Under the pieces are notes generated by a model. That model saw only the letters and a program-made list of their open reading frames with translations, searched no databases and was not told the DNA's origin. Positions 33,846 through 43,358 of a stretch of DNA of 64,000 nucleotides are shown here, one piece after another. This DNA is from Telluribacter humicola (GTDB taxonomy: Bacteria > Bacteroidota > Bacteroidia > Cytophagales > Spirosomataceae): assembly GCF_017355935.1 (NCBI RefSeq), contig NZ_JAFIQT010000012.1, positions 18,432 through 82,431 of the forward strand, given 5' to 3'. The translations under genes were made by a program, and so were the position numbers. Within the stretch, counting starts at the first letter, position 1; every line of letters starts with the position of its first letter.

Positions 33846-35138
33846 TTAAGCGGTCTCCTTCTCCTCAATACGCACCCGCATCTTCCCTGTCAACAACTGC
33901 TGCATCAGTCCGCTTTTCTGTTCTTTCAAGACCTCAATCTCCGCGGTGGATAGCCGGATTTCTTCGTCGGCTGCGTTGAGGACGGTAGCGATCGCGCGTT
34001 GTTCTGACAAGGATGGGGTTTTGAATGTTATTTGAAAAAAGTCAATGACACTGATATTCAGCAGGCCGTGGTTTCGCGCGCCTTCTTGAGCAATTTTGTA
34101 GATTCCATGATTTAACTGTCCAGCCTCGAAGAAATGGGTATAGAAATCGCTATCTCCTTCCGTGATTTCTAGGCATATATACAATGGGGAGAGGATTCCT
34201 CTTTCGTATAAATCCAGCCTCTTGATAGCCCCGAAATCATAACCTGCTGAAGAACTTTTATTGTATGCAAACTCTCCTCTATTTAATAAATAATAGTTTC
34301 GAACTTCTTCACTAGCCACCACCTTATTGAAATATTCAGTTTGGCTAATCAAGCCGTATTTGGCTGAGATGGTTAATACATTCGTATTGCCTTGATCATT
34401 TCGACGCATTAGTCTCCTGAATACCTGGTTTAACTTCACGTCTTGCCAAGCCTCAATAAAACCCGGCAGGCGGGTCTCTCCAGTAAGCAGCTGCTGCATT
34501 AAAGCACTTTTACGGAGCTGCCGGGCTTCCAGCAGTTGGCGGGCGGTTTGAATGGCTTCGTCCCAGGCTGAGAGGACGGCAGCAATTTTGTTCTGTTCAG
34601 GTAAGGGAGGAACGGGAATCGGGGTTGTTCTTATCTGCGACAAATTGATGGAGGCGATTCCTGTCGTTTGCTTTGCACAAGACAAGAAATAATTCTTGGC
34701 CGCTCTGCCTTGAATATATTGCGCCAGAAATTCTGCTGATAAGCTCTTCCCTATGCACCTGATTCTAAAGAGGTGATTTTGATAAACCACACCCTGAATC
34801 TGGTCCTTCCAGATGCTTCCCCTTCCTAACTTGTCAGGATCGCCACCTTCTGTAATGAGAATATCGTTGGTTTTAAGATTGTATAGAGCGAATTCTGATT
34901 CCAGTACTTCAATAGTTTTGATTTCATTGAGGTTAAATTCCCCATCCAAAACATTAGCCACCCTTAGATACGGGACTTCCAATATTTTTTTCTCTTTGAA
35001 ATTACGCCCTTTGGAAACTCCTTGCTTAACCTCAGCTACTTGATCCAAAGGATTTACCTGCCATTTCTCTGGTAGGACTCCAATGAATCCATTCCTTGAG
35101 TTTAGTTTTTTGTCTTTATTAACTGTCTTTGGTTCCAT
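33846..35138 (-). CDS. hsdS: Type I restriction specificity subunit
   Basis: 430 residues, two target-recognition domains each ended by a helical spacer: the first ends LPEQNKIAAVLSAWDEAIQ...LMQQLLTGETRLPGF, the second SEQRAIATVLNAADEEIRL...LMQQLLTGKMRV. Two full half sites imply a bipartite DNA target. It follows hsdM by 83 bp. The repeats LMQQLLTG in both halves are normal for HsdS. Confidence 0.93.
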   Translation of the reverse strand: MEPKTVNKDKKLNSRNGFIGVLPEKWQVNPLDQVAEVKQGVSKGRNFKEKKILEVPYLRVANVLDGEFNLNEIKTIEVLESEFALYNLKTNDILITEGGDPDKLGRGSIWKDQIQGVVYQNHLFRIRCIGKSLSAEFLAQYIQGRAAKNYFLSCAKQTTGIASINLSQIRTTPIPVPPLPEQNKIAAVLSAWDEAIQTARQLLEARQLRKSALMQQLLTGETRLPGFIEAWQDVKLNQVFRRLMRRNDQGNTNVLTISAKYGLISQTEYFNKVVASEEVRNYYLLNRGEFAYNKSSSAGYDFGAIKRLDLYERGILSPLYICLEITEGDSDFYTHFFEAGQLNHGIYKIAQEGARNHGLLNISVIDFFQITFKTPSLSEQRAIATVLNAADEEIRLSTAEIEVLKEQKSGLMQQLLTGKMRVRIEEKETA

Positions 35139-35221
35139 TATTTTCCGATGGGGTTAACCTCGTTCTCATCATTCTTTCGGTACTCCAAATCTTGGCTTAG
35201 ATTCAATCGGCCAGAATAAAT

Positions 35222-36793
35222 TCAGAAGCCCAACTCACTCAGATATTGACTCATGCGTTTTTTAGCCTCGGCCAATTCACCTTCCAACCGGGCAATCTGC
35301 TGTTGGGTGGCGGCGATGTCGATCGGTTCCTCCTCCTCGAAGGTGTCTACGTAGCGGGGAATATTGAGGTTGTAGTCGTTCTCGCGAATTTCGTCGCGGG
35401 TAGCGCGGTAGGCAAACTTGTCGACCACGACGCCGGTGGTACCCTGAGGTTCGTTGCGGAAAGAGGCGACCAGCTCGACAATTTGGTCGAGGTGTTTCTT
35501 TTTGAGCATACTCTGGTTGCGGCCGTCGTCGTACGACTGGCTGGCGTCCACAAACAGGACATCGGTGTTGGTAGCATCGGTACGCGCGCGGTTGAACAGC
35601 AGGATGGCCGTGGGAATGCCCGTGCCAAAGAACAGATTAGCGGGCAGACCGATTACGGCTTCCAGCAAATTCTCCTCGATCAGTTTCCGCCGGATCAACC
35701 CTTCCGAACTTCCCCGGAACAGCACACCGTGCGGCACGATCACGCCCACCCGGCCGCTACCCTCGTAGGTAGTTTCTATCATGTGAGAGATAAAGGCGAA
35801 ATCACCCTTGGACTTAGGCGGTACGCCCCGGTGGAAGCGGGCGAAGCGGTCGGTAGCGGCTATGTCGGCACCCCATTTGTCGAGCGAGAAAGGCGGATTA
35901 GCCACTACGATGTCAAACTTCATTAGCCTGTCATTCTCCAAAAGCAACGGGTTATTGAGGGTGTCGCCCCAGCGGATTACCGCGTCATCAAACCCATGCA
36001 GGAACATATTCATGCGGGCCAGTGCAAAAGTACTGCGGTTAATTTCCTGGCCATAGAGGGCAAAATTGCGCGAACCCACTTGCTGCCCTACCTTAATTAG
36101 CAGCGAGCCCGAGCCGCAAGTAGGGTCACTGATGCGACTACCGGGCCGTGGATTCATAAGACGCGCCAGTAGTAAAGAAACCGACGAAGGTGTGTAGAAC
36201 TCCCCTGCCTTTTTGCCCGCGTTCGAGGCAAAGCGGTCGATCAGAAACTCATACACATCACCGATAACGTCCTGGCTTTCGAGGTGCGAGGGCGTGAGGT
36301 CAATGCTCTTGAAATCCTCGATCAAGTTCTTTATACGGCGGTTACGGTCGCGAGTAGAGCCAAGCTGCTTCTCGGAATTGAAGCTGATGTCGCCGAAGAC
36401 GCCGTCGAGCTTCAGGCGATTGGCTTCTTCCAGGTGGTCGAGGGCCATGTCCACCAGTTCACCAATATTAGTGGCGTTACGCTGCTCGTAGAGGTAATCG
36501 TAGCGGCATTCCTCCGGGAGGCGGAACCGTTCGAACTGCTCAAGCGCGCGTTGAGTACGTGGACAATTATCGGGCGTCTCATCGTATTTGTCCAGGTAAA
36601 AGTTTTCTCGGTCCTTCCACAGGTCAGAGAGGTACTTCAAAAATAGAAAGGTGAGAATATAGTCCTTGTACTGCGCCGGGTCGATAACGCCCCGAAAAGT
36701 ATCACAGGCCCGCCATACGGCTGCATTAATGGCGTCGGCCGAGATCAGGCGGTCTCCCTTGGCAGCAGTGGAGATAGGGTCGTCGAAAAGCAT
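35222..36793 (-). CDS. hsdM: Type I DNA methyltransferase, M subunit
   Basis: 523 residues, full length. N-terminal HsdM helical domain (AVWRACDTFRGVIDPAQYKDYIL...KYLSDLW), SAM-binding motif I DPTCGSGSLLI and catalytic motif IV NPPFSLDKW of N6-adenine methylases, and a C-terminal coiled segment (ATQQQIARLEGELAEAKKRM) that contacts HsdS. Its start overlaps the end of the single-TRD gene upstream by 49 bp. Confidence 0.95.
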   Translation of the reverse strand: MLFDDPISTAAKGDRLISADAINAAVWRACDTFRGVIDPAQYKDYILTFLFLKYLSDLWKDRENFYLDKYDETPDNCPRTQRALEQFERFRLPEECRYDYLYEQRNATNIGELVDMALDHLEEANRLKLDGVFGDISFNSEKQLGSTRDRNRRIKNLIEDFKSIDLTPSHLESQDVIGDVYEFLIDRFASNAGKKAGEFYTPSSVSLLLARLMNPRPGSRISDPTCGSGSLLIKVGQQVGSRNFALYGQEINRSTFALARMNMFLHGFDDAVIRWGDTLNNPLLLENDRLMKFDIVVANPPFSLDKWGADIAATDRFARFHRGVPPKSKGDFAFISHMIETTYEGSGRVGVIVPHGVLFRGSSEGLIRRKLIEENLLEAVIGLPANLFFGTGIPTAILLFNRARTDATNTDVLFVDASQSYDDGRNQSMLKKKHLDQIVELVASFRNEPQGTTGVVVDKFAYRATRDEIRENDYNLNIPRYVDTFEEEEPIDIAATQQQIARLEGELAEAKKRMSQYLSELGF

Positions 36794-37341
36794 TCAGTAA
36801 TCAGGTTTTGGTGGTGATCCGTGATCTGTTGGTGCAGGCCCTGGATCGTTAGAAATGTATTGTACAGGTTTATTAAGCGCCTTTGAGTATCCATTGAAGG
36901 GATCGGAATGGGCAGATCGAGTAAATCTTTCTTATTCAAAGTGGGTACCGTTGCGGATGAGCTAACGCGACGATCAAGCAGTGTCTGTGTTCCGGGCTGA
37001 TTCAGGTAACAGGCCAGAAATTCAGGTAAAACTACATCGGGCTCGTTTACCCGAAGAATATAAAAGGCTGCCGACGCAACCGCTCTGGGATATTTTTCAC
37101 GATAGAAAATAGCCGAATGCCGACTTCCCTTTCCCATCAATAAAATGTCATCCGGCCTAATCCTTGCGCGTTCCATTATATCACTAACGGGACTAAGCCG
37201 GGTTGGCGGTTCCATCGACAATAACCTCCCATACTCATCAAAATCGCCCGGATTAAAGAAGATGATAGGCTCACCTGTCTTGGCCGGGCGTAAAGCCATG
37301 CCAATTTGAATGTCCACAATATGATCCAAGGGTATAAGCAT
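36745..37341 (-). CDS. Half-length HsdS-like specificity protein (one TRD)
   Basis: 198 residues from MLIPLDHIVDIQIG (ATG 37339-37341). One type I specificity domain: DILLMGKGSRHSAIFYREK, PEFLACYLNQPGTQTLLDRRVSSSATVPTLNKKDLLDLPIPIP, then a helix ending the spacer. It stands upstream of hsdM and overlaps it, in addition to a full hsdS downstream. It could replace HsdS in an alternative complex as a dimer, or regulate the system. The sequence TACATTTG on the minus strand ends 4 bp before the ATG, which would make the message nearly leaderless. Confidence 0.75.
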   Translation of the reverse strand: MLIPLDHIVDIQIGMALRPAKTGEPIIFFNPGDFDEYGRLLSMEPPTRLSPVSDIMERARIRPDDILLMGKGSRHSAIFYREKYPRAVASAAFYILRVNEPDVVLPEFLACYLNQPGTQTLLDRRVSSSATVPTLNKKDLLDLPIPIPSMDTQRRLINLYNTFLTIQGLHQQITDHHQNLITECFSTTLSPLLPRETA

Positions 37342-37430
37342 GAACAAATGTAAGAAAAAATAAATTATATTATCATGGAACCGAAATAAAAAATGGAAGG
37401 TTCCTATTTGAACTAAATTTACACACACTT

Positions 37431-38477
37431 ATGGCGACAGTTCTAATCAAGCTATTTCAAGTGCTTCAAGGCGATTGTATTTCGATTGAGTGCTTTGATG
37501 AATCGAGAGATCAAGCCGCTTGTATATTTATAGATGCAGGTTTCGTTAGGACTTACTTCAGGACATTAAGACCTGAGGTATTGAGCATTAATGATTCGCA
37601 AAAACCAATCGATTTATTTGTGGTGACGCACACCGACAGCGATCATATTTCTGGAATCTTACCATTTCTTAAAGAGTTTGGTCACCTGCCAGTAAAGCAA
37701 TTTTGGTTCAACTGGTCACCCAACCCAGTACGCTTGAGTGAATCAAACGGAGAGATCAGCATCAAGGAAGGAATCATACTACGAGACTTTCTGATTGGAG
37801 AGGGAAAAGCCTCTGGAAATAATATTTTGGCTGGCCAGGCCTACGAAGTCAATGGGGTAGCACTGACCATCCTGTCACCAGACGAGGAGCAATTCGAGGG
37901 CTTCACAAAGAAATGGCACAAGGAAGAGACTAGACTGTCTGAAAAGTCAGGTAGTGATATAGGCACAGGCCAAGGTCGTAACGACCACGAGAGTATTAAT
38001 GATCTCAGTAATCAAAAATTTGCCGAGGATAAGTCGCTAAGTAATCGTAGTAGCATGGCCTTTCTCTTAGAATTTAATGGGTTCACGGGTTTGTTCACAG
38101 GAGACAGTGTCCCATCGGTCATTATCGCTTCTTTGGAAAAATTAGGGTACAGCCAAGAAAAAAAATTGAAGCTAGATTTCATGAAAGTCGCACATCACGG
38201 ATCGAAGGCAAATACCAGCGACGAGTTGTTGCAGATGCTTGACTGTGCTCATTATGGAATCAGCAGTAATTCCCAGAACACCCACAATTTCCCTCATAAG
38301 GAAACTCTGGCCAGGATTGTCAAGGCCAGAGAAGGTAGTACCGTCAATTTTCATTTCAATTATGACGACCCAGTTCTAAGAAATATATTCACAAGCCAAG
38401 AGCTAGCCGACCATAATATCACCTGTCACTACCCTGCCCAGCGAGAAAATCAAATCCAATACACATGGAATCAGTAA
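37431..38477 (+). CDS. MBL-fold hydrolase, ComEC/Rec2-like domain
   Basis: 348 residues. Metallo-beta-lactamase metal motif THTDSDHISG (~66-75), later GLFTGDSVPS and VAHHGSKANTSDELL, as in the soluble MBL domain of ComEC-type proteins; no membrane segments, so not a competence channel. Such domains can be nucleases or phosphodiesterases. It is divergent from the restriction operon and overlaps the following protease-TPR gene by 13 bp, so the two are translationally coupled and probably work together in defence (inference). Confidence 0.85.
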   Translation: MATVLIKLFQVLQGDCISIECFDESRDQAACIFIDAGFVRTYFRTLRPEVLSINDSQKPIDLFVVTHTDSDHISGILPFLKEFGHLPVKQFWFNWSPNPVRLSESNGEISIKEGIILRDFLIGEGKASGNNILAGQAYEVNGVALTILSPDEEQFEGFTKKWHKEETRLSEKSGSDIGTGQGRNDHESINDLSNQKFAEDKSLSNRSSMAFLLEFNGFTGLFTGDSVPSVIIASLEKLGYSQEKKLKLDFMKVAHHGSKANTSDELLQMLDCAHYGISSNSQNTHNFPHKETLARIVKAREGSTVNFHFNYDDPVLRNIFTSQELADHNITCHYPAQRENQIQYTWNQ

Positions 38478-41400
38478 GTTCATCGAACATCGACAGCCTT
38501 TGTGCCCGGCTGAGTAACAATGGCCATCCGGTTGGAAGCTGCGTTTTGGTCAAACCAAGCGAGACAAGCGAACTGGTTTACCTTTTTACCGCTACCCACT
38601 GCTTAAAAGACATAAAATCAATCGCTGACCTGGCAGTTGAAATGTACACTCCTGAGCTTAAAGGCTTTACCAAATATAAATTAAATGATGGGATAAAGAG
38701 AATTGACGACCCTGTCGCCGATTTATCCATTCTGGAAATATCGGCGCTGATCACAGACCGAAAGATTCCCTTTATCACTATGAGTCTCGAGTATGCCCAA
38801 GGTGAACCGTATTTTTTTCGGGGTTTCCCGCAAGCTGTCAACGCGTTGGAACCGGAAGAAGATGACGGAATTCTGCAAACCCCGTCTGGGCGGACGATTA
38901 AAGGTAGTAGTAACCGTACCAAATCCAGCCCAATATGTTTGCCTGAGGACCTAGTAAAAGGTTTTTCTGGTAGTGGCTGCTTTGTAGTTCGCGGAGGGGA
39001 TAAGGTGCTCATTGGTGTAGTGAGCAAATACAATGACGGGTTAAATCGCTTTGAAGGAGTTAATTTGGTAGGGGCGAATGACCTGTTAAATTCCCATTAC
39101 CTTGAAGAGTTACAGTTTTTCATCAGGAAAGAAATTCTGCCAGAAACATCAAATCCGGAGTTGATTGAAAGCCTGAACAATCAATTGAAAGCTGCCGAGG
39201 AACAATACGAGCGGCTGATGCCTTTCTCAGCGCTTACTGCGGTGGATAAACTTATACCTACAATCCAAGACAGTTCGATACGTGCGCTGGATAAAAAGAA
39301 GCTTAATGCTAGAAGTTGCTACCTCAGAGCAAACTGCCTACGGGAAGATACCAAAGTTCCGGATCGGGAGTATCATAACTTGTTTATTCATGCTTATAAA
39401 TTGGATCCCCAGCCGTTGAAACACAAAGAGAGGGCAGCCAGAGCGTATTTTGATTTGGAGCAACCTGTTGAGTCGTCTTTGATTATAGACGAAATCCTAG
39501 AAGAAGATCCACTCAATGCCTACGCGCTGGCAATAAAATGCCAAATTCATCCCGAAACGTTACCTGATGCATCTGTGGCTCGAAATCCTGTTTTCAAGCG
39601 ACTTAAAGTCCACTATCTGTTAAAAATCAGCGGAAAGGTTTCTACAGACTCACTTGCTGAAATTTTTCAGGAGGAGAAAGACGCCTTAAAACTGCCTGAT
39701 AAAATCTCTCGTGACGAACTTTCCTACTGGTGGTACTTGGCTCAGTACATTATGCAGGACTGCCTCGCAAAAATAAAGGTGTATAATTTCCATTCACCAG
39801 TTGACTTGAAAAGTGATTTTGCTTTGGACTATGCCAATAAGCTTTTAAGGTTTATTGGTAAACGTGTGAATGATACAGAAATACAGGATAGCGTGACATT
39901 TAGATTGGCACGCTTTGATTACTGGTTTACGCATTATTTGCAAACGAGAACCCGTCAATCTGTTTTCAAAATGTACGAGTTGTTCAACGGAACTCAGCAA
40001 GAGGATCAGCTTTTTTCACCCTTTGAAGAAATAGTATTGCCAGTTTCAGAGGATTTATCCAGCAGGATTTCATGTATGTGCATATGCCTTTTAGAAATTA
40101 AAGAATTTGAAAAAATTATCAAATTATTGGAAGAAACTAAGACTGAGAAGCATGGACTTTTGTGGCAGTTTGGTGGTTTTGCCTTTTCCCAAATTAATAA
40201 ACATGAAGAAGCTGTAGAGTACTTTACTGAGTACCTAAAAGAGATAAGCCTTATAGATGAAACAGATACCCTTAACCTGTTTAACATTATTGATTATTTG
40301 TATGAACTAAAATGGCCCGTTGACAAAATATGGGAATTCATTTCTACCGGGAAGGATTTTGAAAACGAAAATTTAAAAGTATTACTCATGGCGTCATGTT
40401 TTCGCCTTGAGGAAAATAAACATAATGAAGTTAAAGCATTATGTGAGAAACTGGATTATACGGATTTTACAGAACGTCGTTTTAAATATATGTTTGTGGC
40501 CTGTCTGATGGCCATAGGTAATCTTAAACAGGCCGAAGAAATACTGGAACCACTGATTGATTTTGACAAGCCTTCGCCCGAGTTGGAATGGTACATTATG
40601 TGCCTACAAGGGATGAGAACAAAGACGGCTCGCCTGCTGGAAATATTGAAGCACTGGCGTCTTAATTTCGAGCCTGGCCATGCCTACATTGACTTGGAGC
40701 TTTATATTTTAAGTTATGTCCGAGATTATCAAGCGATTGAAGATGCTGCCAGAACGGGCTTAAAAGCTCATCCTGATAATCCTGAATACTGGTTCTCATT
40801 GTTCAATGCGATGGTTCGTGCAGCCAAGTCAGGAAAAGAAGAGGAAATCAAGGGCCACTTGACAAAGCAGGCTAAAATTGTTGCCACAAAAATAGAATGG
40901 CAGCGGGCTTTTAAACTGGCTGGACTATGTGCGATAGTTGGTCTTCGCGAGCTGAGCAAGGACATTCTCTACGACACCCTTCAAGCCAATGCCGACAACT
41001 CATTGGTAAAGACAGCCTACTTGACCACCGAAGTGATGGAAAAGGAATCGGAACCTTATGAACATCCTGAGGTGGCTACGGAGGACTGTGTCATACGGCT
41101 CAAAGACGATGCTGGCAAGGATTCTGTGCTTTCATTGAAGTCCTCTTTGATTGAAAGCAACCCGCTCGTGATTCTTGCCATTGGAAAGCGGGTTGGCGAA
41201 TCATTTGTCCATATTAAGTCCATGGGAAATGCGAAGACTTACACCATTACCATGATATTCGATAAGTACGTTGGTCAAAAAGTACTTCTGTATAACGAGT
41301 TGGAAAGAAACCCAGCAACTCAGCCTGAGGTAGAATCGATGAATATAATTGAGGAAGGTGGGTTCGAGGGGATGATAGAGAAGTTTAAGAATACCTTCGG

Positions 41401-42493
41401 TGCGGCAGGTTCAATGCGTAAGGATTCAATAAATAAGTTCTTTGAGAAGTTCAAAAACAGGGAAATAGGGTTTACAGAACTGGCTATGGCAGTTCAAAAT
41501 GATTATCATCAAACATGGCAATCTATCACGTCTGATTACAACGATGGGTTTCCGGTTGTTCCTTTAAATGTTAAACGACTAGCATTCGATGGGGATAAGG
41601 AAATAGTGCTTGACTATTCGACATTATTTACTTTGATTAAACTTGAAGAGCTTACAGGGCTTACGCATAAGGGTAAACCGTATTTTATATCGCAGAGAAT
41701 TGTCGATTCATTAAGGGAACAGCTCCAAGAGATGAAATTGACCCGCCCTGGCACTCATTCGATGAGTATAACCCTAGATTCGGTAACACCTATACTAATT
41801 CCTAACGATTTTTACATAAAGAAAGAGAACGAGTTGCAGAAAATTATTGATTGGATTGGTAAGAACACGAGAACAGAGGCGGTTCCTGAGATGTTCGAGT
41901 ATTGTATTGATTCCCCTGGATTTGATGTCAATACACAAATGGTAGTAGAAACGGCTATGTTGGCTACTAAGCCGAACAGAATTTTATTATCAGATGAGCT
42001 ATTTCATCAAAATCATACCTTGAATTCGCTTGATATAAATGTTGTATCAATAGAAAATTATTTGCTAGATCATTTTCAAGCTGAATATAAAGATGTTTTA
42101 CTTCCAGAATTGTTGAAACTGAATTACAGAGGGTTAACTGTTGACAGTAGTGTTTTGACCCGCCTCCTGGAAGAATCAAATACTGCATTGACAAGGTCAT
42201 TGAACCAACACACACTTTTTCAAAAAAGCCTTTATGGAATCTGCCCCCTTTTCAATGACAATCCTGAGAATATATCATCCGTAGTAAGATTTCTGAAAAG
42301 TGTTTACTCAGAGTCTTCTGACTTATGGTATAAGCAAATGATATCAAGAAAGGTACTCGGTTTCTTGTTCGATGGTGCTAATCCAACCGTTCTACCAAGG
42401 CTTATAAAGCTAATTGAAAGAGATTTCAGGTTACTTGGTGACCATATGGATCATGTAGTTGAGGACGTGCAGTTTGTTGTGGGTAATCCTTGA
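38465..42493 (+). CDS. Trypsin-like protease / TPR / PIN-like fusion protein
   Basis: 1342 residues. Residues ~1-235 form a trypsin-like serine protease: His45 in FTATHCL, Asp86 in VADLSIL, Ser168 in KGFSGSGCF. Residues ~240-890 are helical, TPR-like repeats (DPLNAYALAIKCQIHPE; HPDNPEYWFSLFNAM). A beta-rich segment near 900-965 (LAIGKRVGESFVHI) recalls a GreA/GreB C-terminal fold. Residues ~1035-1190 look PIN-like (EIVLDYSTLFTLIKLEEL; NRILLSDELFH). No Walker A motif is present, so it is not a STAND NTPase. It is coupled to the MBL gene. Confidence 0.75.
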   Translation: MESVSSSNIDSLCARLSNNGHPVGSCVLVKPSETSELVYLFTATHCLKDIKSIADLAVEMYTPELKGFTKYKLNDGIKRIDDPVADLSILEISALITDRKIPFITMSLEYAQGEPYFFRGFPQAVNALEPEEDDGILQTPSGRTIKGSSNRTKSSPICLPEDLVKGFSGSGCFVVRGGDKVLIGVVSKYNDGLNRFEGVNLVGANDLLNSHYLEELQFFIRKEILPETSNPELIESLNNQLKAAEEQYERLMPFSALTAVDKLIPTIQDSSIRALDKKKLNARSCYLRANCLREDTKVPDREYHNLFIHAYKLDPQPLKHKERAARAYFDLEQPVESSLIIDEILEEDPLNAYALAIKCQIHPETLPDASVARNPVFKRLKVHYLLKISGKVSTDSLAEIFQEEKDALKLPDKISRDELSYWWYLAQYIMQDCLAKIKVYNFHSPVDLKSDFALDYANKLLRFIGKRVNDTEIQDSVTFRLARFDYWFTHYLQTRTRQSVFKMYELFNGTQQEDQLFSPFEEIVLPVSEDLSSRISCMCICLLEIKEFEKIIKLLEETKTEKHGLLWQFGGFAFSQINKHEEAVEYFTEYLKEISLIDETDTLNLFNIIDYLYELKWPVDKIWEFISTGKDFENENLKVLLMASCFRLEENKHNEVKALCEKLDYTDFTERRFKYMFVACLMAIGNLKQAEEILEPLIDFDKPSPELEWYIMCLQGMRTKTARLLEILKHWRLNFEPGHAYIDLELYILSYVRDYQAIEDAARTGLKAHPDNPEYWFSLFNAMVRAAKSGKEEEIKGHLTKQAKIVATKIEWQRAFKLAGLCAIVGLRELSKDILYDTLQANADNSLVKTAYLTTEVMEKESEPYEHPEVATEDCVIRLKDDAGKDSVLSLKSSLIESNPLVILAIGKRVGESFVHIKSMGNAKTYTITMIFDKYVGQKVLLYNELERNPATQPEVESMNIIEEGGFEGMIEKFKNTFGAAGSMRKDSINKFFEKFKNREIGFTELAMAVQNDYHQTWQSITSDYNDGFPVVPLNVKRLAFDGDKEIVLDYSTLFTLIKLEELTGLTHKGKPYFISQRIVDSLREQLQEMKLTRPGTHSMSITLDSVTPILIPNDFYIKKENELQKIIDWIGKNTRTEAVPEMFEYCIDSPGFDVNTQMVVETAMLATKPNRILLSDELFHQNHTLNSLDINVVSIENYLLDHFQAEYKDVLLPELLKLNYRGLTVDSSVLTRLLEESNTALTRSLNQHTLFQKSLYGICPLFNDNPENISSVVRFLKSVYSESSDLWYKQMISRKVLGFLFDGANPTVLPRLIKLIERDFRLLGDHMDHVVEDVQFVVGNP

Positions 42494-42579
42494 ATTTTGG
42501 CGGTTGTGAATTAAGGACTACAAATGTAACTATGCTACTTCGATCATTAATAACGAGACCATAAAGGCATACCTTTCTG

Positions 42580-42601
42580 AACCCTGCCCACCAGCAGGGT
42601 T
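42580..42601 (+). terminator. Terminator of the MBL-protease operon
   Basis: AACCCTGC-CCACCA-GCAGGGTT followed by TCTCTTT, 87 bp past the stop codon of the 1342-residue gene. Confidence 0.7.
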
Positions 42602-42628
42602 TCTCTTTGCTTCTACCCCGAAATGTAG

Positions 42629-42689
42629 GTTCAGAAAGTAAGTCCAGTACTAAAAGAAAGCTTAGCTTTATGATACCAACTTTCTGAAC
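42629..42689. repeat. Inverted repeat directly before a recombinase remnant
   Basis: Perfect 11-bp arms GTTCAGAAAGT (42629-42639) and ACTTTCTGAAC (42679-42689), 39-bp spacer, 2 bp before the recombinase ATG. CTTTCTGAAC also occurs at 42573-42582. The layout copies that of the recombinase module at 24594-24675. Confidence 0.55.
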
Positions 42690-42691
42690 AT

Positions 42692-42900
42692 ATGAACAAA
42701 GTCTTTTGCTACGCCCGGGTATTCACGGCAGCGGCCGCCCGTCGCCGACCAAAACACCAACACCCAGATAGAAGCCTTACAGAATTACGGCTGCGACCGG
42801 ATCTTTCAGGAGAAGATATTCGGCCTATCAGTCCAGCGCCCGCCCTGAACGAAATGCTGTCCCTACTCCGCGAAGGTGATACCGTAGCGGTACACCCTAT
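42692..42900 (+). pseudogene. Serine recombinase N-terminal remnant (second type)
   Basis: Pieces in two frames give MNKVFCYARV, then NTNTQIEALQNYGCDRIFQE, then ALNEMLSLLREGDTVAV, the N-terminal third of a Tn3-type resolvase. The catalytic Ser of RVST is replaced (ARVFTA) and the part after residue ~70 is missing. It differs from the 24.7/55.0 kb recombinase. A matching C-terminal remnant lies at 55900-56200. Confidence 0.75.
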
Positions 42901-42984
42901 GTTCCTATTAAACACAATCCCCAAGCAGCTTTAAAGTAAATCTTAAAAAAATAATATTGCCTATTACTTATTTTAATCTTAGAA

Positions 42985-43240
42985 TTCCGGCGGATGGCGC
43001 TGCCATACATCGTAACCAGGAGGTATAAACGTTTCTGGTACGCAAGAAGGTGCTTGTTCACTTGCAGTATTTACCTGCCTATAGACCTGAACTTAATCCT
43101 GTGGAGCTATTATGGAGCCAGTTAAGGTGGAATATAAAAAATAAGCGGGGCTGCCCGTGCAGTGTACTTGACTATTCTAGACTTAACTGATGCTGTCTTG
43201 GAACAGGTGAAGGAGCTAGGAAAGAATCTCATCACATCCT
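42985..43240 (+). pseudogene. IS630-type transposase C-terminal remnant
   Basis: The plus strand reads DGAAIHRNQEV, stop, then LVHLQYLPAYRPELNPVELL continuing WSQLRWNIKN, the typical end of an IS630-family DDE transposase (second Asp region and the final Glu in NPVELLW). Stops and frame changes follow. No terminal repeats or 5' part remain. Confidence 0.75.
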
Positions 43241-43248
43241 TCTTCCTT

Positions 43249-43269
43249 AAAAAAGGAATCGGTTCCTTT
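43249..43269 (-). terminator. Terminator of the XRE gene
   Basis: AAAGGAA-CCGA-TTCCTTT on the minus strand followed by a T-run (plus A-run 43249-43254), 90 bp past the stop of the small HTH gene. Confidence 0.55.
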
Positions 43270-43358
43270 ATGAATTAATTCACTCATCTATAAATATTTC
43301 TAAAGTTAGATTGCCACAAATTAGTTTAGCGACCAAGGTGTACCAGTTATTGCTCTTC

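Noticed and set aside
35246..35926. 226-codon open frame on the plus strand
   Set aside because: Antisense to hsdM, with all hsdM motifs intact on the other strand.
37431..38477. MBL protein as a competence (ComEC) channel
   Set aside because: It has no membrane segments or OB-fold region; only the soluble MBL part is present and the partner is a protease-TPR protein.
38465..42493. STAND/AVAST ATPase
   Set aside because: No GxxxxGK(S/T) Walker A or matching Walker B was found along the 1342 residues.
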